Below are positions 34,503 to 45,573 of a stretch of 64,000 bases of DNA, in pieces. The stretch lies in NCBI GenBank assembly GCA_019775845.1, contig JADQAV010000008.1, forward strand, positions 186,001 through 250,000. The letters are read 5' to 3'. The notes under the pieces were generated by a model. The model did no database searches. It was not told the origin of the DNA and saw only the letters and a list, made by a program, of their open reading frames with translations. This DNA is from Myrmaecium sp. VS I D KN 1. Its lineage: Eukaryota; Ascomycota; Dothideomycetes; Valsariales; Valsariaceae. The position numbers and the translations under genes were made by a program. The number at the start of each line of letters is the position of its first letter. Position 1 is the stretch's first letter.

Positions 34503-34928
34503 TTATAAGCATGATGCCATGCGACCCTCCGTATCCGTGCTCGTTCCGCGGCCGAGGGCCGATCTGGAAGGTCGAGGCGGGCGCAGAGCGCTCCGGCATT
34601 CTTTCTTAACGCGGGTTCTCTGCGTATGACGTGTCCGATTCTGGATGAAGATCTGATGGCGCAAGGTATCCCGCGTGTATTCGATCGCTCGAAGCGATTT
34701 GGTGGAGCGGGAAGACTGAGCGCCGCGAGAGAGCAGAGAGCGCTCCGCTGCCAACGGAACGGTACGTAACGTGTAGAAGTCGGCATAGTCCACGGGCAGA
34801 TGCGTAGCCAATCGCGCGTCGTCGAGCTTCAGCGGGTGAAGCAAGAGCGAGCGGATAGCCTCTGAACGAAGGCTAGGTAGTGACGAAGTCGTTCCGCTGA
34901 GGAGTTCGAAGGGCTGCGCGTCCCCCAC
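34503..34928 (-). pseudogene. Coding-like frame, 141 codons, unknown
   Basis: A minus-strand frame with natural composition (PFELLSGTTSSLPSLRSEA, HLPVDYADFYTLRTVPLAAE, LRAIEYTRDTLRHQIFIQN). It begins with GTG and not ATG, and upstream DNA in other frames also looks coding, so it is likely a fragment of a broken gene or an internal exon. Confidence 0.3.
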
Positions 34929-35435
34929 GTCGTTCTTCTAGGCTCGATGACAGTTATATCACGGCTAGTGCTGGGAGCCGTTCGTCCGGATCGCATATCC
35001 TCCGCGGCTGGCCGGAGGGTTAGAGGGTTTGTCAAAGTGCCGTCGGGTGTAGACGCGCGACATACCCGTCGTTGGCACACGAAGGGATTTTGCCGTTGGA
35101 TAACCTCCGTGGAACAAAACCGTCGGTTGGGTGGGATGGATGCTATTAGTTCAGGCAGAGCGCTGCAGGTGGATTGTTTGCTCTTGAATGAACCGGGTAA
35201 ATCCCATCTAGTCGAGCCTTCATCACCGAACGGGTGGATAAAGCAGTATAGGAGGCCAAACACCATGCTCGTTGCGTGTGTAGTGCTGTGTGATTCTCAT
35301 TCGCATATATCCCGCTAGAATCATCTACCAACAATCACAACACCTCGACCTCTACCCCCATCAAGTCTCTTCCCCCTCCCCTCATTCCCTTCAACCCAAT
35401 CCGTCTCGCCAAATCCCCCCTCCATCCCCCGCAAT

Positions 35436-35735
35436 CTACATCTCATCCCCCTCCCTCAGCACCTCCTCATCAAAGTCAAAAACCAGCAAATCCCCATCCC
35501 CCTCCTCCAACCTCAGCAACCCATGCAGATCATGGTCCTCGGCCGGATCGGAGCCGCGGATGAAGAAGAACGCGACGACGCGGCTGGCGACGTGCTCGAC
35601 GATGTCGTGGTAGGTGTCGGCGAGGGAGGTGAGGAGAGCGCATGGTACTGTGGGGGGGGAGGGCGTAGGTTAGTGGGTGCTGTGGGATGGGAGGGGGAAG
35701 GGGGGCCGCTTACGGGTTAGGAGGGTGAGGAACAT
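35436..35735 (-). CDS. Orphan two-exon protein, 77 aa, acidic tail
   Basis: Exon 1 is 35735-35714 (22 nt). The intron is 35713-35648 (66 nt; GTAAGC donor, CACTAAC branch, CCCCACAG acceptor). Exon 2 is 35647-35436. The product starts hydrophobic (MFLTLLTLPCALLTSLADTY, possibly a signal peptide or anchor), continues as an amphipathic helix (HDIVEHVASRVVAFFFIRG) and ends strongly acidic (EEGDGDLLVFDFDEEVLREG). A TTTC microsatellite lies 54 bp upstream of the start. The next gene, at 36602, is on the same strand and has a similar acidic C terminus (FELEVLRGEE), so the two may be distant relatives. Confidence 0.8.
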
Positions 35736-35788
35736 TGTGGTTTCTTCTGGTTTTGGCCTTGGTGCGTGGTGGAGGGTGGTTTGCTTGG

Positions 35789-35790
35789 TT

Positions 35791-35838
<48 letters not shown>
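35789..35838. repeat. (TTTC)n microsatellite
   Basis: About twelve copies of a tetranucleotide, in the promoter side of the gene at 35436-35735. Confidence 0.95.
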
Positions 35839-35839
<1 letters not shown>

Positions 35840-36601
35840 TTTGGTGGTTTGGTGTGTGGAGGGACGGCTTGCTTCGTCTATCTAATGGACGACGAGTTAG
35901 AACGAGACTTGCTTGTAATGCGTGATGGGTTATACATACCCGTGCGGCTTGAGTGTGAGTGGCGGTGGGGAGGAAAGGAGGAAGCGAAGCTCTGCAGTAA
36001 AAACAGCTAGAGAAATACAGCCGAGGGCCCTGGTCGCCTGCCCCGGGTAACCACCAGCCGCACGGCAGATTCAGATGGCAATCATAATTCATATCTCTTC
36101 AGCCACTGCCACCGTCAATTTTTCCTTTTCAGAGCGATCAATATATTACGGCTCTATAAAACACCATCATTATCCCAAATAAGAAGCTTTGGCGCCTTTA
36201 CACCGATCGACAAAAGCGCTCTACACTCTTTACCAGCCCTATATCTCCATCGTGCTATAGCAGCGATTCGGTTAGAACCATTCTAAACCAGTGTATTCGT
36301 GTATAAAGTGATCAAGGACGCCCTCCTACCGAATTATATCGGCAGCAGCCAGTCTTTATCCTTCTGTCGACGCAGCTATAACGCTGCTTTTTAAGTTATA
36401 GCGCGTGGAAAGGCATATGATATAAACGCCAGGATACCCACGACAGCAAGCAGTAGAAGTGGCGAATATCAACCACTACGAAGATACCATTATCTATCAA
36501 AATCCACAACCCAGCCGATCCCATCCATCCACCCTCCCCTTCCAAAAAGGCATCACATACCCATCCCCACGCCCTCCAAGCGCCATGCCAACACAAAAGC
36601 A

Positions 36602-36781
36602 TCACTCCTCCCCCCTCAACACCTCCAGCTCAAACCCCTCCTCCTCATCCCTTCCCCTCCCATCCGGGCTCTGACAGCAGCAGCAGCAGTGATACAGCAC
36701 GACCATGACCAGGCCCCAGAAGCTCAGGATGTCGAAGAGGATGAGGATGAAGGTCACCATCGTGAGGGCTTTGGGGTCCAT
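36602..36781 (-). CDS. 59-aa single-pass membrane protein with a Cys5 cluster
   Basis: The ATG at 36781 opens 59 codons. A hydrophobic segment spans residues about 6-31 (MVTFILILFDILSFWGLVMV, then VLYH) and is followed at once by five consecutive cysteines and a charged acidic tail ending FELEVLRGEE. A cysteine cluster directly after a membrane span is the usual context for S-palmitoylation. The leader contains a good intron (36890-36830, 61 nt; GTAAGC donor, ATCTAAC branch, CGCAG acceptor), which supports transcription of this strand. It is too short for a domain match; membrane location is well supported, function unknown. Confidence 0.75.
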   Translation of the reverse strand: MDPKALTMVTFILILFDILSFWGLVMVVLYHCCCCCQSPDGRGRDEEEGFELEVLRGEE

Positions 36782-36799
36782 TTGGTGTGGTGTGTTGTG

Positions 36800-37850
36800 G
36801 TGTGGTGGGTTTGGTTTGGATTATGTCTGCTGCGTCGGTGGGGTGTTAGATATGGTTTATTTACAGGCAGGAAGGGGAGTGAGGGCTTACGGTTCTTGAA
36901 GTGTTTTGCGCGGAGGTGGATGTGGGGGTTCTAATTGCGTTTTCTGGAGGGAAGAGAGACTGGGCGAGAGAGTGAGACGCCAGCCGAGGAAGAGCCTGAG
37001 GTACCTACGTGCGAACGTGGATACCCTTGACATCGCCAACCTACCTACAAACTCCCCGCCAAACTACAAACCCCAACTTCTATCAACGCGCTGACGGCAA
37101 ACACAGTCTGGAAGTGAAATTCGCATCCGCAAACGTCACGCGTTGACTGGCAAGTTCGATTGCAGTCTAAGCACACCCGTCGGCGCGACTTGCCCGCTGG
37201 AATCGGACAGAACGACCGTTATGAAAAGCCACCTGACCTAGGGCATGACCTGCCGCGAAGCGACCCATTGGTTGGTTCCATGGAGACAACGCGATGCAGA
37301 CGACCGTCTACTCAATACATCGAATCCGTCGGTGATGGTGAATACGCTAAGACGGACGCTGTTGGCTGAATCCGGTTGTCCGTTGCCTTTCACCCTCAGA
37401 AGCACACGAGGTTGCTCCGGTTTTCTCTCTATCCGAGTGGTCCGATGACGGAGCTCGAACAAACGAAGCAGATAACCGAACGGGAGCACAACTGAGCAAG
37501 CGTATCCGAAGAAGCAAGACAGGCCGGACATAACGAGGCTCTCATTCTATCCCTGCGTTCACTACCCCCGCCGGGAGGCCACGGATATGAGCCGTTGCCC
37601 ACGGGAAACAGGCAAGGTCATTACGGGAGCGAAAAGCTAGCGATGCCCGACCCGTCCTCTGTTTGCAATAACGGCGTTCGTTTTGCAAACTCGATCGGAC
37701 GCGCTGGAAGAGAATAGGGGGAGGTGTCTCCGGAACGATTGCCTCTGAGAACCAATCAGCGGCAGTATGATGTTACCGGTACAACAGCGAATACGAAACT
37801 GATCCTCTCTCTCTAAAAGACACTCCGCGACTCTCAGTTCGTAAAGAAAG
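36800..37850. other. No supported gene beyond the leader intron at 36830-36890
   Basis: Short frames only (up to 97 codons, 37238-37531 minus), with no motif and no splice support. Confidence 0.35.
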
Positions 37851-37856
37851 ACGTCA

Positions 37857-38453
37857 TGGTGCCCAAGGCAAACAAAGCAGTTTTCCACCACGAGGGCAAG
37901 CCTGAGGAAACAGCGAGCAGAATACGAGAGCAAGCCTGGATGAACAGCGAGGAGAAAACAGCCGGAAAACGAGATGAATCCGAGTCGCCTTACAATCCCG
38001 GCCTCCTCTATCGAGGCTAATCGCGAATGGAAGGGTTCGACAACGGCATTCTCTGTGATTGGCGGAGCACTGGGGCAGAAGTCACAGCGTGTAAACATGG
38101 TGACATTTCCAATGTGGATACAGATTGACCTACTCGAACGGAACAAACCACAACGCTTTGCTCCAGTAGCACGCCAGGAACCAAAAAAAAATTTCGGGAA
38201 CAAGAGGGGAGAAAGGAGGGAGATCCTTGCCCAAAGACTAGGAAAGTGTCTTCGAAGGAACAACACTGGACAAAGCCCAAGACGCCGCAAAGGCAATTAC
38301 TTACAGAACTATGGATCGAGTTGTACCAACGACGCAGTATATTGGGAAGAAACAACAGAATGTCTACAAATGGATGGACCCAGTCGATGTCTATTCAGCG
38401 GCGAATTACCGTTACTTCCAGATCCGTTGTAGTACAATCTATCGATTGCCGTC
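37857..38453 (+). pseudogene. Coding relic on the plus strand
   Basis: From ATG 37857 a frame reads MVPKANKAVFHHEGKPEETA and REQAWMNSEEKTAGKRDESE. After a TAA it continues MEGFDNGILCDWRSTGAEV. Further on, another frame reads VFEGTTLDKAQDAAKAITYR, VVPTTQYIGKKQQNVYKWMD and VDVYSAANYRYFQIRC before a TAG near 38453. All pieces have coding composition and the same orientation. The breaks lack convincing introns, so this looks like a decayed gene. The long minus frame opposite (37637-38296, no ATG) is probably its shadow. Family unknown. Confidence 0.4.
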
Positions 38454-39841
38454 TCACCAATAGCGACATGACCTATCTGATCGAGAGGTGTTACACAGGC
38501 ATGAATCACTGAAGGATCTATAAGCCTGGTATAGTCCAGAACATCGCTCGGCCTGGGTTCGAGTATCTCAGGAACACACGGCGTCGCCAGGACGGAATGT
38601 CCTCATCCGCTCTCCCGCGATGGACGATCGCAGACGAGAATACACCGCTGGACGGCTTCGCCTCAGAAACCCCGGGAACGGATGCGGTAGGTATACCTGG
38701 TTCAGGCGCGCGGCCAGGTCCGGGCAGGGTGAAACGAGGCGAACCACTTGTTCCGATACCTCATCGAGGGTTGGCTGGTGGAATTCTATAGTTGCTGTCA
38801 AAGGCTTCCTCGCGCTGTCCCAGAAACCGCATTTCTTCTTCTGGGAAGTCGGTCGCGTTGCGGATACACTCTGTTATATAACCAGGTCGCTGAAGGACGT
38901 GGAACGAGGCTTCTAAGGCGTTTGATATACGAGACTTCAGTTTTAAGATTGTAGCATTTGAGGGGCGGGTGATATACTGCGTGCGACCTCTATACTCTGT
39001 CAACCCTAATGGAAGGCCCTCTGCTCCTCTATGGAAAGACGTAGCGGACATGCTAGGTGCTTGGCGATGCTGTTCTCTAGGGACAAACGGCGGCCGGACA
39101 TAAGTCATATATATAACCCGGATAGTCGGGAGAGGTGAAGAAAAATAGGCTTCCGGGCGCCCAGAGCAGAGCACCATCAACATCAACACCGCGCTCCGGG
39201 GTCGGGACCCGTGTGGGAGTAGCATAGCCACAGCATCCCGCCGCCAAGATAACAGGATCGGCATACCCTGACTGGAAGGAAGGAGGCGAAGTGAATACTG
39301 TCGGAGTCACGGACGAAGCGGCACCCAAGGCCGTCCGCCAGAGCGGCCAGCCTAACCGCACCCCCTTCTTCCGCCTTTCTTCGGAGGTTTTGGCTGGGGC
39401 TTGCGCCTTGGGCCTCGGCCAGCTGCTGCGTGCGCCGCGCCCGTCGTTCCCTTGCTGTCTCTCCGGGAACCTCGGAAGGCACCGGCAGTATTGGCAGGTC
39501 CCCAGCCGGTCGTGCGCGTGCTGCGCACCGTCGAAATCCGGCGGGTCAGTCTCGGTCTGCTCGCCTGTTGTTCCCTCTCCTCCATGGGACACGCACGCTG
39601 CGTGGTCTCGTCGAAACGGAGGATGGGATGGCAGTGCGTGTCTTGCTGACATCGACATAGACCGGCGGTTGCCGGATGGATGGCCGATGCGAACGCGGCG
39701 AGACCTCGCCATACTGGATGACCGCCGACACACAGCCGGAGCAGCGATGGAGGCGGTGGAACGAGGAGCTGTCAGCAGGTGTTTTGGAAGTCGGTCAGCC
39801 CACAGAAACCAACCGCCGCGTGCCGCCGAAGAGCATCACCC

Positions 39842-40342
39842 TCACATGCCGGACCGTTGTGCGCCAGAGTCCCTAGTACTGCCCTCGACCCTCGTCGATG
39901 CCCGAGCACGTACGCAATCTTCGCAGAGGCGATGCAGTGCCAGGTCGGTCAGTTGCGTAGTCCCGCTTCCGCCAGCTGCCGTGGTCATTCTTTCGGATAT
40001 ATAGGTATCTAACAGCAAGAATCGACGTCCATCGCGTCCACCGCCCCCATTCTTCACTGCTTTCCTCCGCAGCTGAGGTGTGAGGATCGAAAAGATTGTG
40101 CTGCTCCATGCGGTGCGCTTGATGAGGAGGTTCGTCGAGAGTGGCGGGCCAGGAACCGCGGGGCGTCTTGCGATGGGAATTGGGAATCCGTTCGTGATAA
40201 CCGGCCGGTCAACCCTTCCCGCATCCCGGAACAAGCCGAGGAAAACGTTATCTCTTCCACCCCTTACGCTATAGCAAGCGCACGAAGCCTCAAGCCTGAA
40301 GCGTTCCCTGCCGAGATCCTCCCAAATCTCGGCTTCGGGCAT
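39842..40342 (-). CDS. Ambiguous coding frame, 166 aa
   Basis: The ATG at 40342 opens 166 codons (starts MPEAEIWEDLGRERFRLEA). An overlapping minus frame from ATG 40109 (MEQHNLFDPHTSAAEESSEE, TRWTSILAVRYLYIRKNDHG) to 39873 looks at least as natural, so the true gene may splice from one into the other. I see no canonical intron that does so cleanly. No domain recognised. Confidence 0.3.
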   Translation of the reverse strand: MPEAEIWEDLGRERFRLEASCACYSVRGGRDNVFLGLFRDAGRVDRPVITNGFPIPIARRPAVPGPPLSTNLLIKRTAWSSTIFSILTPQLRRKAVKNGGGGRDGRRFLLLDTYISERMTTAAGGSGTTQLTDLALHRLCEDCVRARASTRVEGSTRDSGAQRSGM

Positions 40343-40453
40343 GGTTGATCAGATGCGTGATGGTATACATCCGCTGAGCGGAGTCCTCATCGAGGAAGAA
40401 AGGCGCCGACGCCGCGATTATACCTCGACCTCTCCTCCCCCCACGGTACGAGG

Positions 40454-40720
40454 TCATATATATACATACTCCCTGCTGCCCTGCCTCAGGACGCAGTGAT
40501 GAATAGGTATGCAGTTATAGTAGAAGGAAGACGGAGGAGGAGACACTGCGGCGTCGAGCCCTCCGCAAACTTCAATACGAGAAAAGCTCCGCACGGCTTT
40601 GTCGCCGAGCCGGAACAGAGCGTTGTTGTTGAGGTCTTCCAGGGATGGGTGGAGCGGTGAGATAGCGTTGGTAGCCCGACGGGCTGTATGGTGTGTTTCA
40701 TATCCTCCGCTTTCCTCCAG
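40454..40720 (-). CDS. Exon or relic without ATG, 88 codons
   Basis: The minus frame reads LEESGGYETHHTARRATNA, ISPLHPSLEDLNNNALFRLG, DKAVRSFSRIEVCGGLDAAV and FYYNCIPIHHCVLRQGSREY, to a TGA at 40454. Composition is clearly protein-like, more so than the ATG-initiated minus frame in the same DNA (40486-40755). A TAA precedes it, so it must be either a 3' exon or a broken gene. Unknown family. Confidence 0.4.
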   Translation of the reverse strand: MEESGGYETHHTARRATNAISPLHPSLEDLNNNALFRLGDKAVRSFSRIEVCGGLDAAVSPPPSSFYYNCIPIHHCVLRQGSREYVYI

Positions 40721-40759
40721 TTAAGTCCGGCCATAGGGGGGTAGGCTGGATGCAAGAGT

Positions 40760-43100
40760 ACATTGTGCGCGACGCGGACCAGTCAGCCATTTGCCGGCGT
40801 GCTCAAGCCATACCCACAATGTGGCGATCGCGCCAAAGTGGCCAGTGTGAGGGTGTTAAGCAGGGCCAATAGAGCAGCACAGCACATCAGCCGTGACGGC
40901 GTGCGGGAGAAATGTGTAAGTGTGTCCGGTAAGTCGAGCCAGAGGATGGTGCCCGCGGACGCAAGAGAGACGAACGGCCGTGATGCCCCCCTGTCGCGCG
41001 AACTGCTCGCAGTGGCGTAGATAGCTGCGCGGCGGTGAGCGGCGGGAGTCGAGGAAGGGAGTAGGGGTTTTCGGACTCGCGACTGCGGTCGCGCTGTAGG
41101 AGGACGAAGACCCGGCTTGACGCCGGTGCACGAACGATGATAGACAGCTGACGGTCCAGGTCGCTCTCGAGCTAGACAAACGATCCTACCGCAGCAGAAC
41201 GTATGACGCTCTTGCGGTGATGGTCGCAGAGGCACGCGATGATCCAAACTATACAAGTGGAGTCTGGAGCAGAGCAAAGAGCGAGGAGCGAGCGGCGTTG
41301 ATTGGTGTAGGAGACGCGGTTTATATGAGGAGGAAGCGATGATCCGACAAGTACCAGTTGTTTGAGGTACGATGAGCGCGCCGCCTTTCTCCGCAGCTGT
41401 TGGCTCTGACGGATCAAATATATATATAAAGATATGTGGAACTGCTTTTGCGAGACACGAAGAACGATGTCGTTATGGTTGATACAGAGCGATGGAGGCT
41501 GCTTATAAGCCTCCCCTATTCCGTCGGCACTACCGGAAAGGAAGGAAGTTTGTCTTGCGCTTGCTGCATGATGCTAGGTAGTATGGACATGCTACTCCGG
41601 CAGTATGCGGATATGGATGAGGCTGTCGGTCCTCTGGTTTCCTGTCCCGTCGCGTCCCGTGTTTGGCTTGCTCAGCGATCCGAGATTGAGCAAATGAAAG
41701 CCTTCTCCTCCGGAAATTGAGGGAATGGCCGGACTAACTATTCGCCAGGGCATGTATTTGGTCCATTACCCCTCATTGGTCATTGCAGGCCCTCTTCTCG
41801 TCCCATGGTCGATTTGCTCAAATACGTCGATTTGCTCAAATATTCATATACTATGCAAATTAACACTGGTAAAACGGTGGAAATGCAGATCGCGGCGTCT
41901 AGCCTCCGCTACACAAATGACGGCATATGCATATTCGATCACGCTCTCCGTCGAAAGGCTCCTGCGAGCCACGTGACAATCATCTAGTAGCAAATACAGC
42001 CCATCCAACCGCATAACGTGACGGACAGCGGCAGCGACAGGCCCTTTACGGTAACGATCATGACAAACAATAGAAAAACCCAATGCATATCAAGCAAACA
42101 GAAGATAACAGCCATGCATGTCAGGTCACTGAATCCCCGTGGTTTGCCGGTGTTCGGACGAGGTGCCGTTGGAATACGGTGCAGGAGCGGATTATCTATG
42201 TTGCGGGCCGTGCACCTCAAGGCTGAGATTCTACGCACAGACCGTCTATGCACGCTCGCTTGTATTGATGGGCAGCAGAAGTTTGCTGGTCTGGCTGTGA
42301 GATACGTGCAGCTTATGCAAACTAAGTTCTTTTCATCGATGCAGTGCATACATTTCGTCTCCTCACGGCACGAAGAGTAGAAACATGCCAATCAACACCC
42401 AACGAGCAAACAAGAACATGCCAAAGCCGATTGGACTCAGATATATCCTCATCCAGCGCACCTCTTGTAGCCAGTATCGAAAAGACAGAGCATATACTAC
42501 CGCTCGAACTTCAAAGTAGTATGAATCACCAATTATCATCCAGACAATTGGCTATCCTGTTCCTCATATCGCCCAGCCAGCTCTCTCTGTTCCCCGGCGC
42601 TCTGCCAAGCTCGTCCTCCCGGTGCCCCGGCGCGTGGACGGACGAGCCTGAGAAACAAACACCACGCTTGCCTATGATTAGGTCGACCTTTCCCTGCCAG
42701 AGGCCGTGTGTTGGCCTGAAAGCACCCTTGCAGGCCAGGCCTCATCACAGGCTCCGGCCTTCGCAGGCTTTCCCGCAGGCCATTACATAGGCTCTGACTT
42801 TTCAAGCGCCGCCTTTTAATAGGCCATTCCTGACATAAGTCTGATAGCCCACGTAAAAGCCCGGTACACTGGTTTTGTGGTGCCTGTGCGGAAATGACTG
42901 TTCGATCGAGGGGAAGGGTGGGTTGGTGTAGTGATTCCCTAGCTGCAGGTGTGGTATCCGACTAGGTGACTGGGTGCCTGCATACCTGCATACCTGCCTG
43001 ATCCCCAGAAAGCTTGGGGTTCTGAGTGCATCGGCGTCTGCGTGCCTGAGTAGGTGCCTGCTGGACTCTCTGCTAATCCCGCCTGAGAGCGTGTCCGAGT
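40760..43100. other. Ambiguous frames; short direct repeats
   Basis: Both strands have open frames (40783-41277 minus; 42018-42380 plus against 41984-42391 minus) without a deciding feature. GTCGATTTGCTCAAATA is duplicated in tandem at about 41806-41841. The stretches 42690-42790 and 42970-43110 are rich in CCTG/GCCTG repeats of irregular spacing. Confidence 0.35.
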
Positions 43101-43123
43101 GTCTGCTTGACCTGTCGTTCTCT

Positions 43124-43603
43124 CTACAGGATAGTGCCTGCGAAAATAGAACAGATCAAAGATCTAAATGAGATATGTGCGAAAGCAGTGTTGTTTTTGC
43201 CCGGTTTCACCCCGGGTACGTGCGGCACGGGATGGGCGTGGGAAGGGCTCCATGCTGGGCCAACCGACCCGCCAGGCACACGAGTGACATGTACAGAAAG
43301 AGAATGGATCGGAAAGGTTACTGTAACATACGCAGCGTTACTTACATTGCGTTTTCTCAGGTATCGATACACCTCGAAACTTACGGGGCCAAGAATGCAG
43401 GGTAATGAACAGGTATTAGATACCCAGGAACCTGTAAGACGGATGGCCACCGGCAGGGGAGCACATGCTTGGCGCCAGTCCTTCTCTCTTTCCCTTCCCC
43501 AGTGGCTGTGGGTGATGCAGACAAACGGACTCACGAACAATCCACCGCGGTCGTGAGTGAGTTTGGATCCATCATCAGCATGCCAACAAACCTCTGCCAC
43601 CAT
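43124..43603 (-). CDS. Hypothetical 159-aa frame
   Basis: The ATG at 43603 opens 159 codons on the minus strand: MVAEVCWHADDGSKLTHDRG, HSHWGREREKDWRQACAPLP, FEVYRYLRKRNVSNAAYVTV. The frame is open upstream for another 29 codons. The plus strand is open as well (43107-43556). Two GTAAG-type donors lie inside, so it may be partly intronic. Weak candidate; no domain recognised. Confidence 0.3.
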   Translation of the reverse strand: MVAEVCWHADDGSKLTHDRGGLFVSPFVCITHSHWGREREKDWRQACAPLPVAIRLTGSWVSNTCSLPCILGPVSFEVYRYLRKRNVSNAAYVTVTFPIHSLSVHVTRVPGGSVGPAWSPSHAHPVPHVPGVKPGKNNTAFAHISFRSLICSIFAGTIL

Positions 43604-43784
43604 GCATCGCGCAGCTAGCTGCCTTGCTATATCCACAACTGCGGCTCGAGCCGCATGGGTGCATTCACAGATACCACCACGCTGTCTCACGGTTCTGGCT
43701 ATTCACCATCTATCGACCTCGACTATTGATCCCTGTCGGTCTGCCTGGAGGTACTTGTCCACCTAGCAACGAGATACTGTTCTC

Positions 43785-43865
43785 AATAAGTCAAGTATAC
43801 TATATTATAAGGTGACCTGCCTTCTCTTCTCTAATAAGTATATTTATAGTATAAATATATAGGCC
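43785..43865. other. Small AT-rich patch
   Basis: About 80 bp of TA-rich DNA (TATACTATATTATAAGG, then TATTTATAGTATAAATATA) inside normal-composition DNA; possibly the last remnant of a RIP-mutated insertion. Confidence 0.35.
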
Positions 43866-44626
43866 GCGACCGTCCGAGTCTTCTGGTTTAAGCAGAGGGA
43901 GTTCTTCTACTCTCTATCCAGCCTGAAAGAGGATCGGCGTCCATGGGATCATACGGTGACCGGCACGTCCGTGTCCTCGGCCATCATCAAGGCATTCTGT
44001 CCTCCTGCCCCTGACGGCCTTCATCTTTCTAACTTTTTCTCCACGACGATAGCGAAGAGCGATTCGGTTGCGGCAAAGAAACCGCATCTAATCCCATCGC
44101 GGATATACCACGGGCAACAAATCCACCATGGTCCGCCTAACATGCGCATACCCCGCTCCTGTGGAGGGAGGATTACGGACTGAACGTAACGACCTGGTAT
44201 TTGTTCACAACCAGGGTGCATCTTACCATCAAGCCGCTCACGTCCCCATGGGACGAGGAGGGGCCAGATCGTGATACGACGCTCAGGGGACCATCTGGCT
44301 GAGGAAGATCCATAATTGAGGTACCGATCCGTGATATGCTTCGGCTGGGCAGCTTCTATCCATCCCTTGGAATAGCGTAGATGTGCTGCAACCGACATCA
44401 ACGAGCCCACGCCCGAAGAAGAGCGCTGTCCTCAATGGCTGGGCCCAGCATATCTGGTGTTTCATAGCCTTCGCGAAACCAGGCACCCAACACAACCCCA
44501 AAGTCCAGCCGAGAGTCCTGCAATATCTACCGGCGCCGCCTTCGCGATTCGCAACTCCACAACCGCCACTTCATCCCATTCCCATCGCAAGAAGACCCTA
44601 CCAACACCACGCCTCCATCTACCGAG

Positions 44627-45239
44627 ATGTCCTCTCCTCACAAGAACAACAGTGAGCATTCAGCGGGCTTCCATCTTCACCCTGCTCTAACGCAAACCCA
44701 GCCGTAGAACCCGTTGCGGACGTCGCTGCTTCCAGCACTCCCATCGAACATCGCGACCTGCACAACGCAGCTCCTACCAAGCAAGCCCCCGACGGCGTTG
44801 ACGTCGCTGCCGCGGCCAACGGCGCGGTCTGCTGTCCGTCACTCATGGCGCTCTTACGCCCGTCGATGTGTAAGCCTCTCTCTCTTAATAGACGGCCTTG
44901 AAAGCAACGTGTTCCAGGCAGGCGCTGGTATCGCAATACGCTCCTCTTTGCATTGGCCATAAGCTTGATTGAACTCTAGCTGAAAGAGATCGTGAACACA
45001 GCGTCAAGATCAGGAACCAGCTTGACCCCGCCAAGTACAACACCGGCTCGATCGGTGGCTTCAGGAAGGCCATCGCTGAGGAGGATGCCGGTGCTGTCGC
45101 TGTTGACGCCGCTGTCTCTTCCACCACCACCATTCCAACCCTAGCCTCGGCCAACGATGAGGACAGCAACGACAACGCCGACGGCAACGGCAACGGCAGC
45201 GGCAACGAGGAAGACGAAGTCACCGCCGAGCAAGCCTAG
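44627..45239 (+). CDS. Orphan three-exon protein, 148 aa, probably truncated by a stop
   Basis: Exons are 44627-44651, 44708-44869 and 44980-45239. Intron 1 is 56 nt (GTGAGC donor, CTCTAAC branch, CGTAG acceptor) and intron 2 is 110 nt (GTAAGC donor, CTCTAG acceptor). The frame is preserved throughout. The protein starts MSSPHKNNKPVADVAASSTP, contains ERDREHSVKIRNQLDPAKYN and GSIGGFRKAIAEEDAGAV, and ends in an acidic Asp/Asn/Gly/Glu tract (DEDSNDNADGNGNGSGNEED). The TAG at 45237 is followed in the same frame by 50 more coding-like codons (ATMRAVLGFTEFFMKDAVV, then a basic coil RRRRERKEWKREW) to a TGA at 45390-45392, so the gene probably once ended there. Function unknown. Confidence 0.8.
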
Positions 45240-45392
45240 CTCGAAGCGACGATGCGCGCGGTTCTTGGATTCACCGAGTTCTTCATGAAAGACGCCGTGG
45301 TCGAAAGGCGTAGACGTGAAAGGAAGGAGTGGAAGAGGGAGTGGGCGATGCTGAAGAAGACGGGAGGAGGAGGGAGGAGAGGAAGTGTCTGA
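45240..45392 (+). pseudogene. In-frame 3' extension after the TAG at 45237
   Basis: Fifty codons between the TAG and a TGA at 45390 read as an amphipathic, then strongly basic helix (VVERRRRERKEWKREWAML). Codon use matches the upstream exons. A CAG-to-TAG change would explain the stop; stop-codon readthrough is the alternative but is not supported by a known readthrough context (the following bases are CTCGAA). Confidence 0.55.
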
Positions 45393-45573
45393 GGGGGGAG
45401 AGGAAGTGGAGGGGGTGGCGGAGGAGGTTGGGGGGAGGTATTAAGTGATGGAGGGTTTCGGGGGATGGGTTTGAGGGGAGGATGACGTAGAATGGTGGTA
45501 AGGGGTGGGTTGGGGGTGGGTTAGGCAGTCAGTAGTTTGCCGGATAGAATAAAGGCTCCTGCTCAGCGTTGAC

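Larger units (their letters stand above)
32820..35430. other. Region of decayed coding-like frames
   Basis: Apart from the two minus-strand relics listed separately, the plus frame 33667-34314 (215 codons, no ATG context or splice support) and several overlapping frames occur. A minus-strand TATA-like box (TATATAAAAG) lies at about 34421-34430. No gene can be drawn with confidence. Confidence 0.35.

Noticed and set aside
37637-38296. 219-codon minus-strand frame
   Set aside because: It starts at TTG and lies opposite several plus-strand segments with better coding character.
41984-42391. 135-codon minus frame and 120-codon plus frame over the same DNA
   Set aside because: Neither has an ATG with support, an intron or a motif, so strand and reality cannot be decided.
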